From Xiphydria camelus (lineage: Eukaryota > Arthropoda > Insecta > Hymenoptera > Xiphydriidae), in the NCBI GenBank assembly GCA_963678675.1, contig OY783196.1, forward strand, positions 684,501 through 748,500: a DNA stretch of 64,000 nucleotides, written 5' to 3'. Positions 36,561-49,159 of this stretch are shown here, in pieces. Position numbers and translations under genes: made by a program. How positions within the stretch are numbered: the stretch's first letter is position 1; each line of letters opens with the position of its first letter. The notes below the pieces were generated by a model that saw only the letters and a list, made by a program, of their open reading frames with translations, did no database searches and had not been told where the DNA came from.

Positions 36561-37912
36561 AAACATTTAATCGATATATCGTACATTTTTCGTAAACGCG
36601 TTGCTACGATAAATACAGTGATCAATTTGAATAACGTTATAATGTAAATTTTTGAAGAACAATTATTTTTCTAAACTCACTCTGCAAAATTGAATGTAAA
36701 TTTTAGAGCGATCAATTATTGCAATTTGTATGAACCTCGTGACGATCGTCACACAAGTCTATCTGGAGTGTTATATTTTCCCCGCGACTTTATCTCTCCC
36801 TCCAAATTTGATATTCCTCCGGGCAGCACTGCTTGTACCGAGTCTGTCTTTATTTTTGCACACCGATGCACTCGGTGCAGCCCGGGAGAGAACGCTGTCA
36901 GATGCACTCTCGTTCCATCCCGAGAGTGCATTCTTTTTTTCAACGGTATACCGAACCGGGAGGCCGCGGCGAATGAAGAGCGATCGGCGGAAAACGCTCG
37001 GAAAGGATTCCCTCGGATTCTCGTGACGATAAAAGGCGTTCCGCATGTTTTCGCGGGACGTTATGAAAACTCGTCCGAGCGTACGCCTTCCCCGTGTGCT
37101 CCTCTTCCGGGGAAAGGCGTTCTTCGAGCGCGGGCGAATAACGGCGAATCGTTCGCCGACGAATTCGCGCGATGGCGCGATAAACTTCCGGGCCACCGAC
37201 TCTTCGCGATGCAATTTCCGACGAGCCAAGCGGAAGGAGTGTATACATACGTATAGATATCCGCGAAGATGCGCGCGTGCGAGGAGTTTCACGATCTACG
37301 AAAGCTTCTCGCGCGTGTTACGTGCATACGTCTTGGACGAAAATAATTTTGGAGCAAACTACGCGCGCGTCGTTAAATCCACGCGAAATTGTCCGATCGT
37401 TTTCGCGATATGACGACGTATAAATCGCGACGACGGCTAAAAATGCTTCGACGATTTACGCCGTCTAGGTCAAAATCCCGTTAAATTGATCGAATACCGC
37501 GCGGATCGAATAAATCAGATTTCCAAATATTTATCGCGCTCAGACGATCCGCAACGATTATACGACCCGATCGCGTCACCGAGGGCAACGAACGGTGACG
37601 AGGAAAAACGCGGAAGTATATCGTATATACCTGCGCGATAAATATTCCTCGTTGCCGCGGAGGGAAAAAGACGTCCGGAAGATCTTTAAACGATCATGCC
37701 GCCCGCGGGAGATTTATGTTAAAAGCATTTTTTGTCGGGACGTCCGACCGACGTGTCGGGTTGTCGCGGGGGAGGGAGGGGGAGACGATAAATTTCTACC
37801 TGTCTTTCGCGACGATTTTTTACATCCGCGCGCTGGTAGATGTACCTGAAATCCCGAACGTTCATTTGAAAGAAAAAGAAAAGTTGAGTTTATTGATTTT
37901 ATCAGCGCTATA
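36561..37912. other. CpG-rich intergenic DNA
   Basis: No gene is recognised. Overlapping open frames at 36690-37410 on both strands are not supported by any domain. A short inverted pair, GATGCACTCTCG/CGAGAGTGCATTC, lies near 36900-36930. Confidence 0.4.
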
Positions 37913-38081
37913 CACAGAGCAAAAGAATTAGTTGGATCTACTGAAAATTACACGCTTGGTCGTAAGTAATTATTTATTGATACGAATGAAATTTTGTAAT
38001 ACATCAATCCGATATCCCTTCCTCGCAATCATAACTTGTATAATTTTTAGTAGGGGTTCAACTAATTTTTCTTTCTTTGTG
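37913..38081. mobile_element. MITE (169 bp) with TA target duplication
   Basis: The left end CACAGAGCAAAAGAATTAGT pairs with the right end (ACTAATTTTTCTTTCTTTGTG). Inverted similarity continues inward through GGATCTACTGAAAATTACAC. TA lies on both sides (37911-37912, 38082-38083). The ends follow the same CAC(A/T)nAG(A/C)AAAA pattern as the elements at 26207 and 42549. Confidence 0.75.
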
Positions 38082-38906
38082 TAGAAAAATTTTCGCGAAC
38101 CGTTTGACTATTGGAAACAAAGCAATCGATAAATTCAACAGTGGCCACGGTCTTTCAAAGTCGACATTTTTCGTTCAAACGAACGCGTTCGGAACGTCAG
38201 TCATACGCTGTGGTGGTCAAGAAATATATATACATTTCACGCGCGCGCAACGCGAAAGCCAGGGCGAGAGAATGTCGACGCGATCATTGAAAGTCGTAGC
38301 TACGCTTTTCTCGCGTCGTCTATCGCGAGTCCGCCGACACCGCGCGAATCTCGTTTACCTAAAGGCACTCGTACTTCAAAGCTCCTTCGGGGAAGACATC
38401 GTCGGCTCGGGTTTAGAATTCCTCTATAACAACAAGTAAAAAGAGCAGACGCGAATGAGAACTCAACGCGAACTCGTACCTGGAATCGAAACGCCTCGCG
38501 AGGGGAAAATGGGGGTGTACTCCTCCTCCTCCTCCTCCTCCTTCTTCATCTCGTGCTCATAGCCAAAGAAACCAAAGTCGACTTGGTCCGCGTAGAAGTC
38601 GACGCTCTCTCCGCGGGGTTCTTATCAAAGGCGCGCGCCTCGTAAATCATCGAGAAATCCGTTTTGACGATCCGCGCTTACACTCTTTCACCCTTTTATC
38701 TCACCGCGCCTATTACTTTTTTGTTGCAAAGAGCCTAAACGAATCCTCGGGTCGCCGAGGAGGGCGGCGAGAAACGAGAGGAATATAAAGAGGCCCTCGC
38801 GCGCCCCGCGCGATCCTCGCGGTTCTCCCGGAGGAGCTGCTCGCGTCGCGATCATGACGTGAGACGCCCGCGCTGAGGTGCTCCTCGAGATCGTCCCGCA
38901 GACGTC
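38082..38906. promoter_or_regulatory. Upstream region of the CCAP receptor gene
   Basis: This is the 825 bp between a MITE and the CCAP receptor start codon. It contains a TCC/CTC microsatellite at about 38521-38542. No clear TATA box with initiator is visible close to the ATG. The transcription start and any 5' untranslated exon cannot be placed from sequence. Confidence 0.3.
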
Positions 38907-41900
38907 ATGGCGAAGGTCGAGCGGTCGCTGCAGCTCGGCCGAAACGCGTCGGCCGGATACGACGACGGGGTGGTCGCGTACGACTCGGAGATGAACTCGA
39001 CGCGGAACGCGTCCGTCGTGGAAGACGTCATCAATTCCTTCTACTTCTACGAGGTAGGTGAGAGGGTCGCTCTCGTCCTTTATCCGCCCCGCGCGAGACT
39101 CGGACGGTGGACTTCGGAGGAAATCGCCACGTCGGAGGGGTGCCTTTCGCATATTCGATGTGGACTTCGCTCTCGGGGTTTGCGAAACGGGGGGTGAGTC
39201 TGAGGTGCTCGACTGCTTCGAGGCGCCGCACAGTCGACGCGGCGCACAGGGTGAGTGGAGTTTGTCGTAATTCGACGCTGCAATTTGGAGTACGATGCCT
39301 GTGTACGTGAGTTTTCTTTTTTACGTCAGAGGCGTGTAATAACGCTTCGAGAGAAGCATCGAATATATAATATACATATCAAGTTCACAGGTTGTTCAGT
39401 GCGAGCTGCGATGCGCGGTTAGACCGAGAGAACGGTTTATTTATGGTTGACAGAGGTGTACTCGACTATGGCGAAAGACATATAATATTTTGTCGGGCCG
39501 AACGAATGTTTGTTAATTAATAGAAGGCTTATTATTTCGTTCGAACCTGAAGAAAATAACAAATGATGATCAACGAATATTTGCTCGGCTCTGCGAAGTA
39601 TTTATAATCGAGTATACGCTTATCAGTCGTATATAAAATATCCTCTCGACGCGCGCGCGCGTATATTCGTATCTTCCTTATTCTTCTCAATCTCCATACC
39701 GCCATTCGGGCGTCTCGCATTCGCGCAAATCCTGTAACAACGACCCGCCGTTTGCAGCAGCGTCGCGCTTCGACCTTATCTATTGTCGAGGCTTTCGCTG
39801 GAAACTTCATAAACCTACTCGTATTTTTGGAATCGAGACACAATGGGGTTTCTTCGAGGAACTCGCGTAGGCGGAACCTCCTGATATTTTTCCCCCTTTC
39901 CCCCTCCCCCCATCGTTTCCCTTCGAAACTCGAAACGAAGGCTAACCCTCCCGTTGCCGCGGAGTTACATCGGGGCCCGATTTTATCGGACTGCTCTCGG
40001 CTTTGTCAATCCGATGCGCGACGCCGCCGGGAATTCGAATTCCGGGAGAGCTTCGCGGCGTAGTTATTTATTTACGCGACACACCGCCTCGCCTCCGGGA
40101 TCTCCTCTTTCTCTCCTTCCGCGAAACGGGAAAAACTATCGAATGATTATGCGCGTACGACGTTTCGCTTTTTTTTCTCTCTCTCTCTCTCACCGAATAC
40201 TTGCAGAAGGAGCAATTTCTCGTCCTCGGATTCCTGTTCTTCGCCATCGTCGTCGGCAACGGCGCCGTGCTCTCGGCACTGCTGTTCGGCAGGAGGTGCA
40301 AGTCGCGCATGAACTACTTCATCATGCAGCTCGCCATAGCCGGTGAGTTCGATCTTTCGGCTGACTGTTTCACAGTAGTGATAAAAACTGTAAAAAAATG
40401 TATATTTTTAATATACCTTCATACAAAGCCTTCTTTTCCAATACATGTGCAATTATGAAAATAAATATATTTCTCTACGAAATTGTCATAATAAATTTCA
40501 CAACGAGATAAATTTATTTTCGTAATCAACTTGGCGGATAAAGGCTTTGCATGCGGTATATTAAATTTGATATAAATTTGTTTACGGTGATGGTTGGGTT
40601 TTACTGTATTGCAAGAAAGCCGTCAACGAGTTTTTGATTCCCGGAGCGTTATACAGAATCTCTTTTCCCCGCGTGTATCTGAATCATCTCTCCTCGTCCT
40701 TCCTTCCATCTTTCCTCGAATCATTCGTCCGCCTCTCGGTATAAATTTCCATCGCCCCGGAGGACTGCGATCAAACAGTCGCGCGTCTTCGCAACAATAG
40801 CAATAACACCGCGCGCGGTTTGCCCTTTGCGGGGGGTGGAGAAATTCCACGGAGACCAGAGTCAAGATGTGGTAGTCACCCCTTCGCCGAGTTCGCCCCG
40901 CGGGCCTGCGAACGGGGGTGACTTCCCGTCGTCGACGACGAACAAACGCGGATGTCGATTGTGTGCCATCCGAGGAGGGGTCGCCGATACGAGAGTCTCG
41001 ATGACGCACGTGCTCAGGTATTTTGTGCGAAATGACGACAGGTCTGCTTCCTTTTGTCTACGCTGAGCACACTCAAATTTCCATGATATCGTATATCTTT
41101 CGCTGTCGTCAAGCGTAAGAAGATGCAGACTTCCCCCTCGATTCTATATTTTCGACCCATTTGCGATAACTATAGATATATAGAATATACCATACTTAAA
41201 TCTAGGGAAGAGTAAAAGTGGGATGGACGTCCCAGTTTACGTTCAACTTTGAACGCGATTATCTCGAAACGCTGTGGAGATGCATGGAAAAATGTAGAGT
41301 ACCGTCAACGCGGGCTACTTTGGCCTTTGGGTCCTTCTTTGACCCAAATTAAGAAATAAAATACAAACTTTCTCAAACTATCTTGAGAAAGCAGATTTTA
41401 AACTGGTTGCGGTAGTTTCTGCTAGGGCGCAGATCTGTGCAGCTATTGACGTGCATCAAGTAGTTTGAGAACGTTTTATTTTATTTCTTAATTTGGATCA
41501 AAGAAGGATCCCAGGGCCAAAGTAGCCCGCGTTGACGGTACCTTTTTTTATAGTAAAAATGTAGAAAATAAAATTTTATTCGAATTTTTTTTTATATCCG
41601 CAACCATTTTCGAGATAATTGATTTTGAACTTCCTCTCCAACCGAGGCGTCTGTCCTACTTTTTCCATACGGACATGGGATGTAGACGAGAAAAACAAAT
41701 CCAAGCTCTTCTATCCCTGATTAAACGACGGATCCACTCGTTCGCCCTTTTGCCGGTCGACAAAATGACACGCGCTTCGGAAATATGTAACACATTACGC
41801 ACTCTCTCTCTCTCTCTCTCTCTCTCTCGCTCTTTGTAATTTCCGTACAGAGGAGCGGGATCGAGGGGCGCTTACAGCGGCGGCGCCGCCGCGATGAGTT

Positions 41901-44900
41901 ATTCCCGCGCGGTCCTATCGAGTGACATTATCGTCGCTGTCGCACCGAACGTATTTCATTCGTTAATCTCCAGTTTCGACCTCGTAAATCCTTCAACGAC
42001 ACCCGACGGATATCACGCGACGTCGAGTATCGTCGCATCGCGTATGGCCGTCGAGTTGCTTCCGGTCCGCCGCGATTCTCGCGACGGGGAGGGACGTGCG
42101 AATATTTCTCAAAATACATCGCACGTGGATCCGAAGGTTTTTCTTTATGGCGAAGTATCGACAACCGATACGCGTCTCGCGTCGGACGGAAGGTGGTCGT
42201 TGGCCCTTGTTCAACGAGGGGGAAGGTCCTTCGGGCGCCGATGTTCACCCGGGTAATCGATATTGATGGCCAATGTGGAAAACAGGGAAATCACATTAGG
42301 CCTCCGTATAGGGGAGGAACGACACGCGTTCGACGACCGTACGTGTACTGGTCGCGGGCCTTCGGAATTCCGGGGCGACGCGGTCGTTCGACTCGGAGGA
42401 GGAACGCAAAGGGTTGCGATTTTTGCGATCGGCGGAAAAGTTGGTGGAGGAGTGACGAGGCGAATATCTCGAATTTTTCGAAAAATTACTTTTATTGAAT
42501 AGCGACGCATTAATTAGGCAGTTATATTTTGATCATTTCTTTCTTATACACTGAGAAAAAAAAGATGAAAAGTGATTCTGTTAGAAGGATAAATCTGAGT
42601 ACGAAAGGTAAAATGGATCAAAAATTATCGTAAGGAAGGTTAAATTTTATATCCTGGAAGGATAATTTTTTATCTGTTTTACCTTTCGCACTCAGATTAG
42701 CCTTCTAACAGAATACTTTTTTATCTTTTTTTTTTCTCAGTGTAATACAGTTATCTATTTTTTTAGATAATGCGCCGCCCGAAATGTCACTGTATTTTTC
42801 ATTCCGATCATCCCACCGCGATCCGTATATTCGTATATTAAATTCCACCGAGATTCGCGCGCTTAGAAATGACCGCGCGGATGACTAAATCAGCGGAACG
42901 CGAATAGGTCCGCTTCAAGGGAGGATCCTCGTCGCGCGGGTGAAAGATCCGAGGCGTTCCCCCTTTAATCGTGGCGGCGGGTGATCCGATTACACCGCGC
43001 GCGCGGAAATAGGCGCCGGGGATAATTCGCTCGCATTGACGATAAGCGTGCGCGCACCGTTGACCGTGCGCGCGCTTATACGGTTCGGCGATCCTCCCCC
43101 GTTAATCGGTACGGCGATTTTCGCCGAGAAAAATCCCCCCGTCCGAATATTCGCCACGCCGAGAATCGATTACTCGACGCACGATCTCCTTCTCTCTTCC
43201 AGATCTTCTCGTCGGTCTCATATCGGTCGGCACGGACATCGCCTGGCGCTTGACCGTCGAGTGGCTGGCCGGCAATTTGGCCTGCAAGCTCATACGATAT
43301 CTGCAGGTATGATTCTGCGAAAATTCACGACGTTTTGGGGAGAGATAAGACGATTTTTAAGCGTCGACTATCAACATTGCACAAATTTCACGACGTCAGT
43401 TGAGGGTTGAAGAATTTTTAAACGTCATCCGATGCACTGTCTCGAACCCTGACCGCAGGACTCGTTTCATCCCTGCGTACAAGGTGAACCTCGGCATACG
43501 TCTATGCGTTAATGTCTGCACGATCGAAGGGGATTCGATACCTTTATGTGATGAATGGCAGACCAAAAACGTACTTATCTACTTGCCCCTTCGATCACGC
43601 AACCATTGATACATATAATAGAGATGTATACCGAGGCTCACCCGACGTATTCCTTACTCTTCCATTTCGTCATCCCCGAGAAAACGCTCGTTCGTTTTTA
43701 CACGAGTTGCAAGTCGATCTCGATGGAATCGCCGCAACGATATGTACCTTCCAAAGTGCTCGAAAGAGAGCACTTCTCGAGTTTCGAGTCGCGTCACGCG
43801 CGACTGATTGACTCTCAACTTCCCCGCCAGCATCCCTCGAGCGCGTCCTCGATGTACATCCTTCCTCGACACGATTTTCTCTCGACTCCGACTCTCGATC
43901 TTGTTGTACACCCCGCAGGCTGCTGTGACTTACAGTTCGACTTACGTCCTCGTCGCCCTCAGCATAGATCGATACGACGCGATAACACACCCCATGAACT
44001 TTTCCGGAAGCTGTGAGTATTTCGTGTCTACCCACGAGCGGTTTTCCCACGCGTACGAAGTCATACATCGCACTCGGCACGCGCGACGCGCGCTCCACTT
44101 TCAGGGTTTCGCGCTCGGTGCCTCGTAGTCGGGGCGTGGTGCCTCTCCTTGGTCTTCGCCACTCCCAACGGGCTGCTCTTCAAGGAGAGCATCGTTCAGA
44201 GTGAGTTCACTTCTTCTACTTTCTTTATTTCGTCGATCCTGGGCGAGATGAGATCTGAGATACGATGAAATAAATCTTTCGCGAACGATCGATATTTTCG
44301 CGAAAATCGAAATCTCTTGGATCGGTCGCTCGACCGCCCTATCTTATGTATTTTTTTTTACGCTGATTATGAAAATGTCAAAGAAACACCGAGATATCGA
44401 CGATTTTATGGGAAAAGGATAATTTTTTCTTACACAAAGTCGCTGATATCTTATATTTCCTTCGAGATATGGGCCTGATAACCGTGCTTTTCGTAATCAA
44501 CGCGAGAAAATACATAAGACAGAGTGATCCGGAGCTCGATTTTAGAGATTATAATTTTTTTTTAAAGTTCAAAGGGTGTTTGGTTTCAAAGGTTTCAAAG
44601 GATTAATGTGATTTTAAGTAAGATTGTACCGATATTTATCGTCTTTCTCGAGACGGAAATATTCCTAACGACTCTCGAAAAGTATATCGCGTAATTTAAA
44701 GTCACCCGATGCAGTTGGCTTCTCTTCACAACCCACGTCGACTGGCCGATAACGAGTTCCGGTATATCGCACGGTTGAACTAAACTTCGACGGTGCTCTC
44801 CCGTTCGAATAACCATGGTTCGTGCTGATTGGAGGCATCCCTTCGCACCCACTCGAGTCTCTCATTCGTTGAGTGGTGAGGAATAACTCGGAGGGTCCAC

Positions 44901-46610
44901 GAGCCTATCGAGATCCGGATCCTAGCTCAGAATTAGATCCTCAAGGACGACGAGGGCACTGCCGAGGGATCGTCCCCGAGGGTTGCCTCCGTGGTGCTCG
45001 AAACGTGGTGTCGTTTGAGATCCACTCGCGCGCACTGTTCACCACCCCTGTGGGGACTGAATATTTTCGCGAGCGCGCAACGACGGAGATTCGCATCCGC
45101 GAGAGATCCCGACGTCCCCAACGGACGCGACTAACGAATCCGATCGAATCTCTCAGACAAGGTGCAGTGCTGGTGTCACCTCAACGAGCGCCAGTGGCAG
45201 ATCTACATATCGCTGGTGAGCGCGGTGCTCTTCATCCTGCCGGCCCTCATCATATCCGCCTGTTACGCGTCGATCGTCTTCACCATCTGGAACAAGAGCA
45301 AGCTGTTGGCGCCCTCCGCATCCAGAGTCAAGAGCAACGGTAAGCCCACGCGACTACGACGTCATCGTCGTCGTCGTCGTACGCGCGCGCGACTTGAGAC
45401 CTCGTCGCGTTCCCCTTGCAGAGCACATCGACGAGGACGAGGACACGAGGCGCGCCAGCAGTCGCGGATTGATTCCACGGGCGAAGATCAAGACGGTGAA
45501 GATGACCTTCGTCATAGTCTTCGGTGAGTGATACTCGCCGGGGAAATGTGGAGGTCGGATCAAAGCGATAACTGAGTCCCTCGAGAGAAAAATTCCGACC
45601 CTCTCTCTCGTCAAAATTACTTAGCATCAATGATGCAAGGATTCCTCTCGCAGCGAGAGACACTTCCGAAGCGGGAAGAGTTCCTTCCGAGAGTGCGGAA
45701 AGCACCGCTCGCAGGTCTGACTCTGACGACATATTTCCACTTGTCTCTTCTCTCCAGTGTTCATCCTCTGCTGGAGCCCCTACATAGTGTTCGACCTGCT
45801 GCAAGTGTTCGGCCACGTGCCCCACACGCAAACCAACATCGCCGTGGCCACGTTGATGCAGAGTCTGGCGCCGCTTAACTCTGCTGCGAATCCGATAATA
45901 TACTGCGCCTTCTCCTCGCACATTTGCAGCAATCTCAGGTACATTGAGCGGAGCGGAGCTCTTCGTCTCGTTTAGATTTCCTATCTTCGGCTCGTCGTCG
46001 TGAAAATTACGCGAATGGAGAGACGAACAACGCGTCGATAAAGGGGTGGGCGCCGCGGGGTGGAGAAGGAGAAAAAAGCAGTCGTCGCCGGAGCTGTACG
46101 CGTCACACGCTGCGATCCGAGAAGTCCAACAGGTGAATTCGCGAGTGAATTTTCGTCTCCCTCGCGGCTGCGTTCGCTCCTAAAGCAAGATCGATGCGCG
46201 CGCGAGCGCGCGAAACCCCGAGGAACTTCGAGTCGGGGGTACGTCGGGAGGGTGTTATCGTCTCCGATCGACGCGGCGAGTGTATCTCGCCTTTAAAGAG
46301 TTTAAAGGCATAATTCGAGATTTCGTTGTAGAATGTGGTTACGCCCACTTATAGTCAAATCCGAACCGCCGCGATATCGCGAACGATTGACGCGACCGCG
46401 TGAAAGCGCAATCCGCGCGAAATCTCTGCTCTTCCCCGCAGGAAACTGCCGCCGCTGAAGTGGATCCTGGGGGGTCCGCGAGGCGGGCGTTTCGGACACT
46501 CCAGGACCGACACGACCAGCCTCACCGAGGCCATCAGCTCTCGCTTCCGCTCGCTCCACGTCAATACACGATCCCACAGTCTCCACACGATCAACAACCA
46601 CAAGCTGTAA
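38907..46610 (+). CDS. CCAPR: Crustacean cardioactive peptide (CCAP) receptor, class A GPCR
   Basis: This is a plasma-membrane rhodopsin-family receptor for the neuropeptide CCAP. In insects CCAP acts in ecdysis behaviour and heart rate, and the family is related to vertebrate NPSR. Exons by my splicing: 38907-39053, 40207-40342, 43203-43306, 43919-44012, 44105-44200, 45157-45339, 45422-45523, 45758-45938 and 46442-46610. All phases close, giving 403 aa. The N-tail (residues 1-49) has three N-glycosylation sequons (NAS, NST, NAS). TM1 contains GN, TM2 LAIADLL, TM3 ends in DRY (146-148) followed by [11 protein letters not shown]6 has CWSP (292-295) and TM7 has NPIIY (332-336). Disulfide cysteines lie in NLACK and VQCWC. 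The third loop has [19 protein letters not shown], typical of CCAPR/NPSR. Inotocin receptors differ after DRY. The ATG at 38907 begins the N-tail exon; an additional 5' non-coding exon is possible. Introns 2, 3 and 5 hold repeats. Confidence 0.92.
41302..41538. mobile_element. MITE (237 bp) with about 60-bp inverted ends in CCAPR intron 2
   Basis: CCGTCAACGCGGGCTACTTT at the left is exactly mirrored at the right (AAAGTAGCCCGCGTTGACGG). Pairing extends through the GTCCTTCTTTGA and AATTAAGAAATAAAAT regions. TA flanks both sides (41300-41301, 41539-41540). The ends differ from the CACTGAG family, so this is a separate TA-targeting family. Confidence 0.85.
42549..42742. mobile_element. MITE (194 bp), CACTGAG ends, in CCAPR intron 2
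   Basis: The left CACTGAGAAAAAAAAGAT pairs with the right end (ATCTTTTTTTTTTCTCAGTG). The arms continue through ATTCTGTTAGAAGG/CCTTCTAACAGAAT and CTGAGTACGAAAGGTAAAA. Flanking TA lies at 42547-42548 and 42743-42744. The whole element folds into a hairpin. It is the cleanest member of the CACTGAG group in the window. Confidence 0.85.
43478..43605 (+). repeat. Dispersed repeat D1, copy 2, in CCAPR intron 3
   Basis: GTGAACCTCGGCATACGTCT, TGCACGATCGAAGG, ATGGCAGACCAAAAACGTAC and TATCTACTTGCCCCTTCGAT match the order of motifs at 30640-30785. Confidence 0.7.
44240..44560. repeat. F1-related interior repeat in CCAPR intron 5
   Basis: It contains CGAAATCTCTTGGATCGGTC, ACGCTGATTATGAAAATGTC, GATATCGACGATTTTATGGG and AATCAACGCGAGAAAATACA. 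These blocks are the same kind as inside the F1 foldback elements, without the F1 ends. Confidence 0.7.
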
Positions 46611-47214
46611 GGCGAGCGCGAGTCAATGCGCGCGGGGTCGAGGGGGGAGGGGGGAGGCTGAGAAGAGAAAGAGCGCTGCCGCTACTCTCTTCAATTTGTT
46701 CCCTCGGAAACTCAAACGCTTTAGCGAAGCGCACCGTCAGGGACATCGGCGAGTGGGAGAAATCGTCGACGTGAACTCGAGAACGAAACTTTCCGATCGA
46801 TCGAATTCTATTATATTTATCTATATCGTGGTAAAAATGTGTGTCACCTCGATGTACGTAAACGCCCACTTATCCGTACTCGCTTCGTGAGCGCGGGCGT
46901 CTCCTCGAATCGTTCGCACGTCTAGCTGTGGATCCACCCGTTCGTTCCCCGCTTGATCGAACGGATTCCGCACGAGTCATTCACGGCGTTTCATCTCGCG
47001 CGAAGCGTATCTACGGCGCGCGCGTCCCTCGGTGTATCGTTTTAAAAGGCGAGAGCGAGCCGCGGGTAAGCGGGCGTGTAAATGTGATAAGGTAAGGGAG
47101 AAGAAACGGGGAGTCGAGATCGCTCCACTTTTCTCCCGCGAAACAGTATTATCGCTTGGGCACGATATTCGCGTGTACGTGCTCCACGTGATTATTTATC
47201 GAAACAGTGTATAT

Positions 47215-47220
47215 AATAAA
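47215..47220 (+). terminator. Candidate polyadenylation signal for CCAPR
   Basis: AATAAA lies about 605 bp after the stop codon, with another AATAAA at 47260-47265 just before the F2 element. No AATAAA was noticed closer to the stop. The 3' end is therefore probably near 47240-47280. Confidence 0.4.
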
Positions 47221-47272
47221 TGTGTACCTGTCGTGTACGACGAGAGGCGCTGTAATTACAATAAATACTCGC

Positions 47273-47670
47273 ACACCCCGTGTTTTGTCTGATACACGCC
47301 GGTGCAGCGGACTGCATATCGGTTGATGCACCTCGTCCGCTGTGGTTTCTTATGATTCGGTGGTAGTACCGATAGCTATTGTAGAATCTGAATCAAATGA
47401 CACCGCTTACGTTTATTTCGGAGCGTCTGTCACTCCGACCGCTGATGAGATTACCGATATTTCTTAGACCGGTATTCACAGTCGCTACTCTTGAGTCGTG
47501 CTTGTATTTTAAGTTCCGACTGTGAATACGGGCGTTGGGCTGATCGTTTCATTTGGATTGGATCTCCGCTATCGGTATTGCCGCAAAATTAAAGAAATCC
47601 ACAGCGAACGGTCGCGCCAACCGATTTACAACCGGTTACACTGGCGCGTGTATTGAACAAACATCCCATA
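47273..47670. mobile_element. Foldback element family F2, copy 2
   Basis: The left arm (CACCCCGTGTTTTGTCTGAT, CGGACTGCATATCGGTTGAT) is mirrored by the right arm (AACCGATTTACAACCGGTTA, TACACTGGCGCGTGTATTGA). Compared with copy 1 at 17984-18448 the ends agree but the middle differs. It has a smaller nested inverted pair, TATTCACAGTCG (47473-47484) and CGACTGTGAATA (47518-47529), like the element at 15643. Confidence 0.7.
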
Positions 47671-49150
47671 CGTACAGTTGCTCCGGCACAGCGCACGCTT
47701 GGGACCGCTGCCCTGCCGTGCGACGAATCAGTGGAAACTGCCCGTCGAGGGACGCCGCTTCGCTTCGCCCTGTAAGTCGACTGCACGGGCGGTCGCGTGT
47801 TACGCGTACTTCCTCGGCAATTTATTCCACACTCCGCCGATGCACGCCGCTTCCACCTTTTCCTTTGAAGCGATTCGCCCTCTCCGCGCGAGTACCACTC
47901 GAACGCTGGGCGGAGATGCATCCGCGGCAGCGCGCGCAATGCACCGGCTCTTTCGTGCACGCGGGAGAGGATTTCTTCTCGGTAAGTATTTTCCCGAGTA
48001 CCGCGCCGCGGCGCGTTTGACCGGCATGATATGTTACACGCGGTACTCTCGCCCGCGGAGATTCGATTTGTCGGTCGGAATGTATCCTCACCGTGGTTCA
48101 AAGGGAGTGGGAACGCGCGAAAAAGAAAAGAGCGATTCTCTCAGTGGCGCTGAGATTCGAGCTTATTTTCAAGAATTTTTACAGAAGACACATTTCTATT
48201 TGGTGTCTACAGCTGTATCGGATACTAGTTGCATCAGATGTAACAACGGTTTACACAGGTATTTGTATCGTTTTTTCAGGAAGAAAACGTCATCACGGCT
48301 CATCGGTATTTTGTCGCGAAGGCTTCGCGAATGGATAAGTATGTATACCTACATACGTATGTACGTATGTTTCAGTGACCCCGAATCGACGGACGGACAT
48401 CGCTTCGTGACGCCGTCGCGCACGTAACGACGGCCGGGATGCGAGCGCACGATTCGTCGTTTACGATCGATTAGCCGCCGCATATCAATCGTTATAACGT
48501 GCTGCCGTGCGCGCCTCCCTGCCGTTGTTGCGTGCCGAGTTGCGTGGCGCGACGCGGCCTCGAAGAAATCGGGCCGCGATTTTATACTCATATATAATCG
48601 CCGATCGCAAAGAGAAACCGCTGGAGGGTGTCACGATGGAGGAGAGAATAGGACGCGGGTAACTCTCTCGTCTCGTTTCTCCGGAACCGAAATATCGCTC
48701 TCATATGATTTTCCTACGTATAAACTCAACGAAATAGATTGTTTAAATTTCGTTCTATTTTATTCGACGATTCTCGACGAGCCTTGAAATGCAATAATTG
48801 CAGGGACCATCGCTAAATCACTTTCTCAATACACATAAGACTATACTCCCGTATCTTTTTACCGGCGTGGACATATTTACCCTACTCACGTGTTCCGTCA
48901 TTCGGTACAGGCTACACACCCGCTAATCGCACACAAATGACGGTTCCTCGATAACGTTACTCGAACGCTTCGTATGCGTGACGCGAAGCGGTCACACCTT
49001 TAAAGCCACGATGATAAATCCATTTGCACGTTAATCTGAGACTCGTCGGGTCACCTGTCGACTGTAGGATATTTTGCACGTCCGGGTTCGATCGGTAGCC
49101 TTCTACTTTGCGGTGCGAACGTACACGCTGTGCTCCCTGACGATGTCGTA
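47671..49150. other. Intergenic DNA after CCAPR
   Basis: No gene is recognised. Open frames of up to 249 codons (47678-48427) overlap frames on the opposite strand and show no domain. They sit in CG-rich sequence, and I treat them as chance. Confidence 0.4.
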
Positions 49151-49159
49151 TTACTCGTA

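Noticed and set aside
38907..46610. Alternative identity as an inotocin (vasopressin-like) receptor
   Set aside because: [12 protein letters not shown] and the [16 protein letters not shown] third loop match CCAPR/NPSR-type receptors rather than inotocin receptors.
47678..48427. 249-codon frame after CCAPR
   Set aside because: It overlaps antisense frames and starts inside repeat-like sequence. No domain is visible.
49080..49110. tRNA-like GGGTTCGAT motif
   Set aside because: No matching acceptor stem, anticodon arm or D-arm could be arranged around it.
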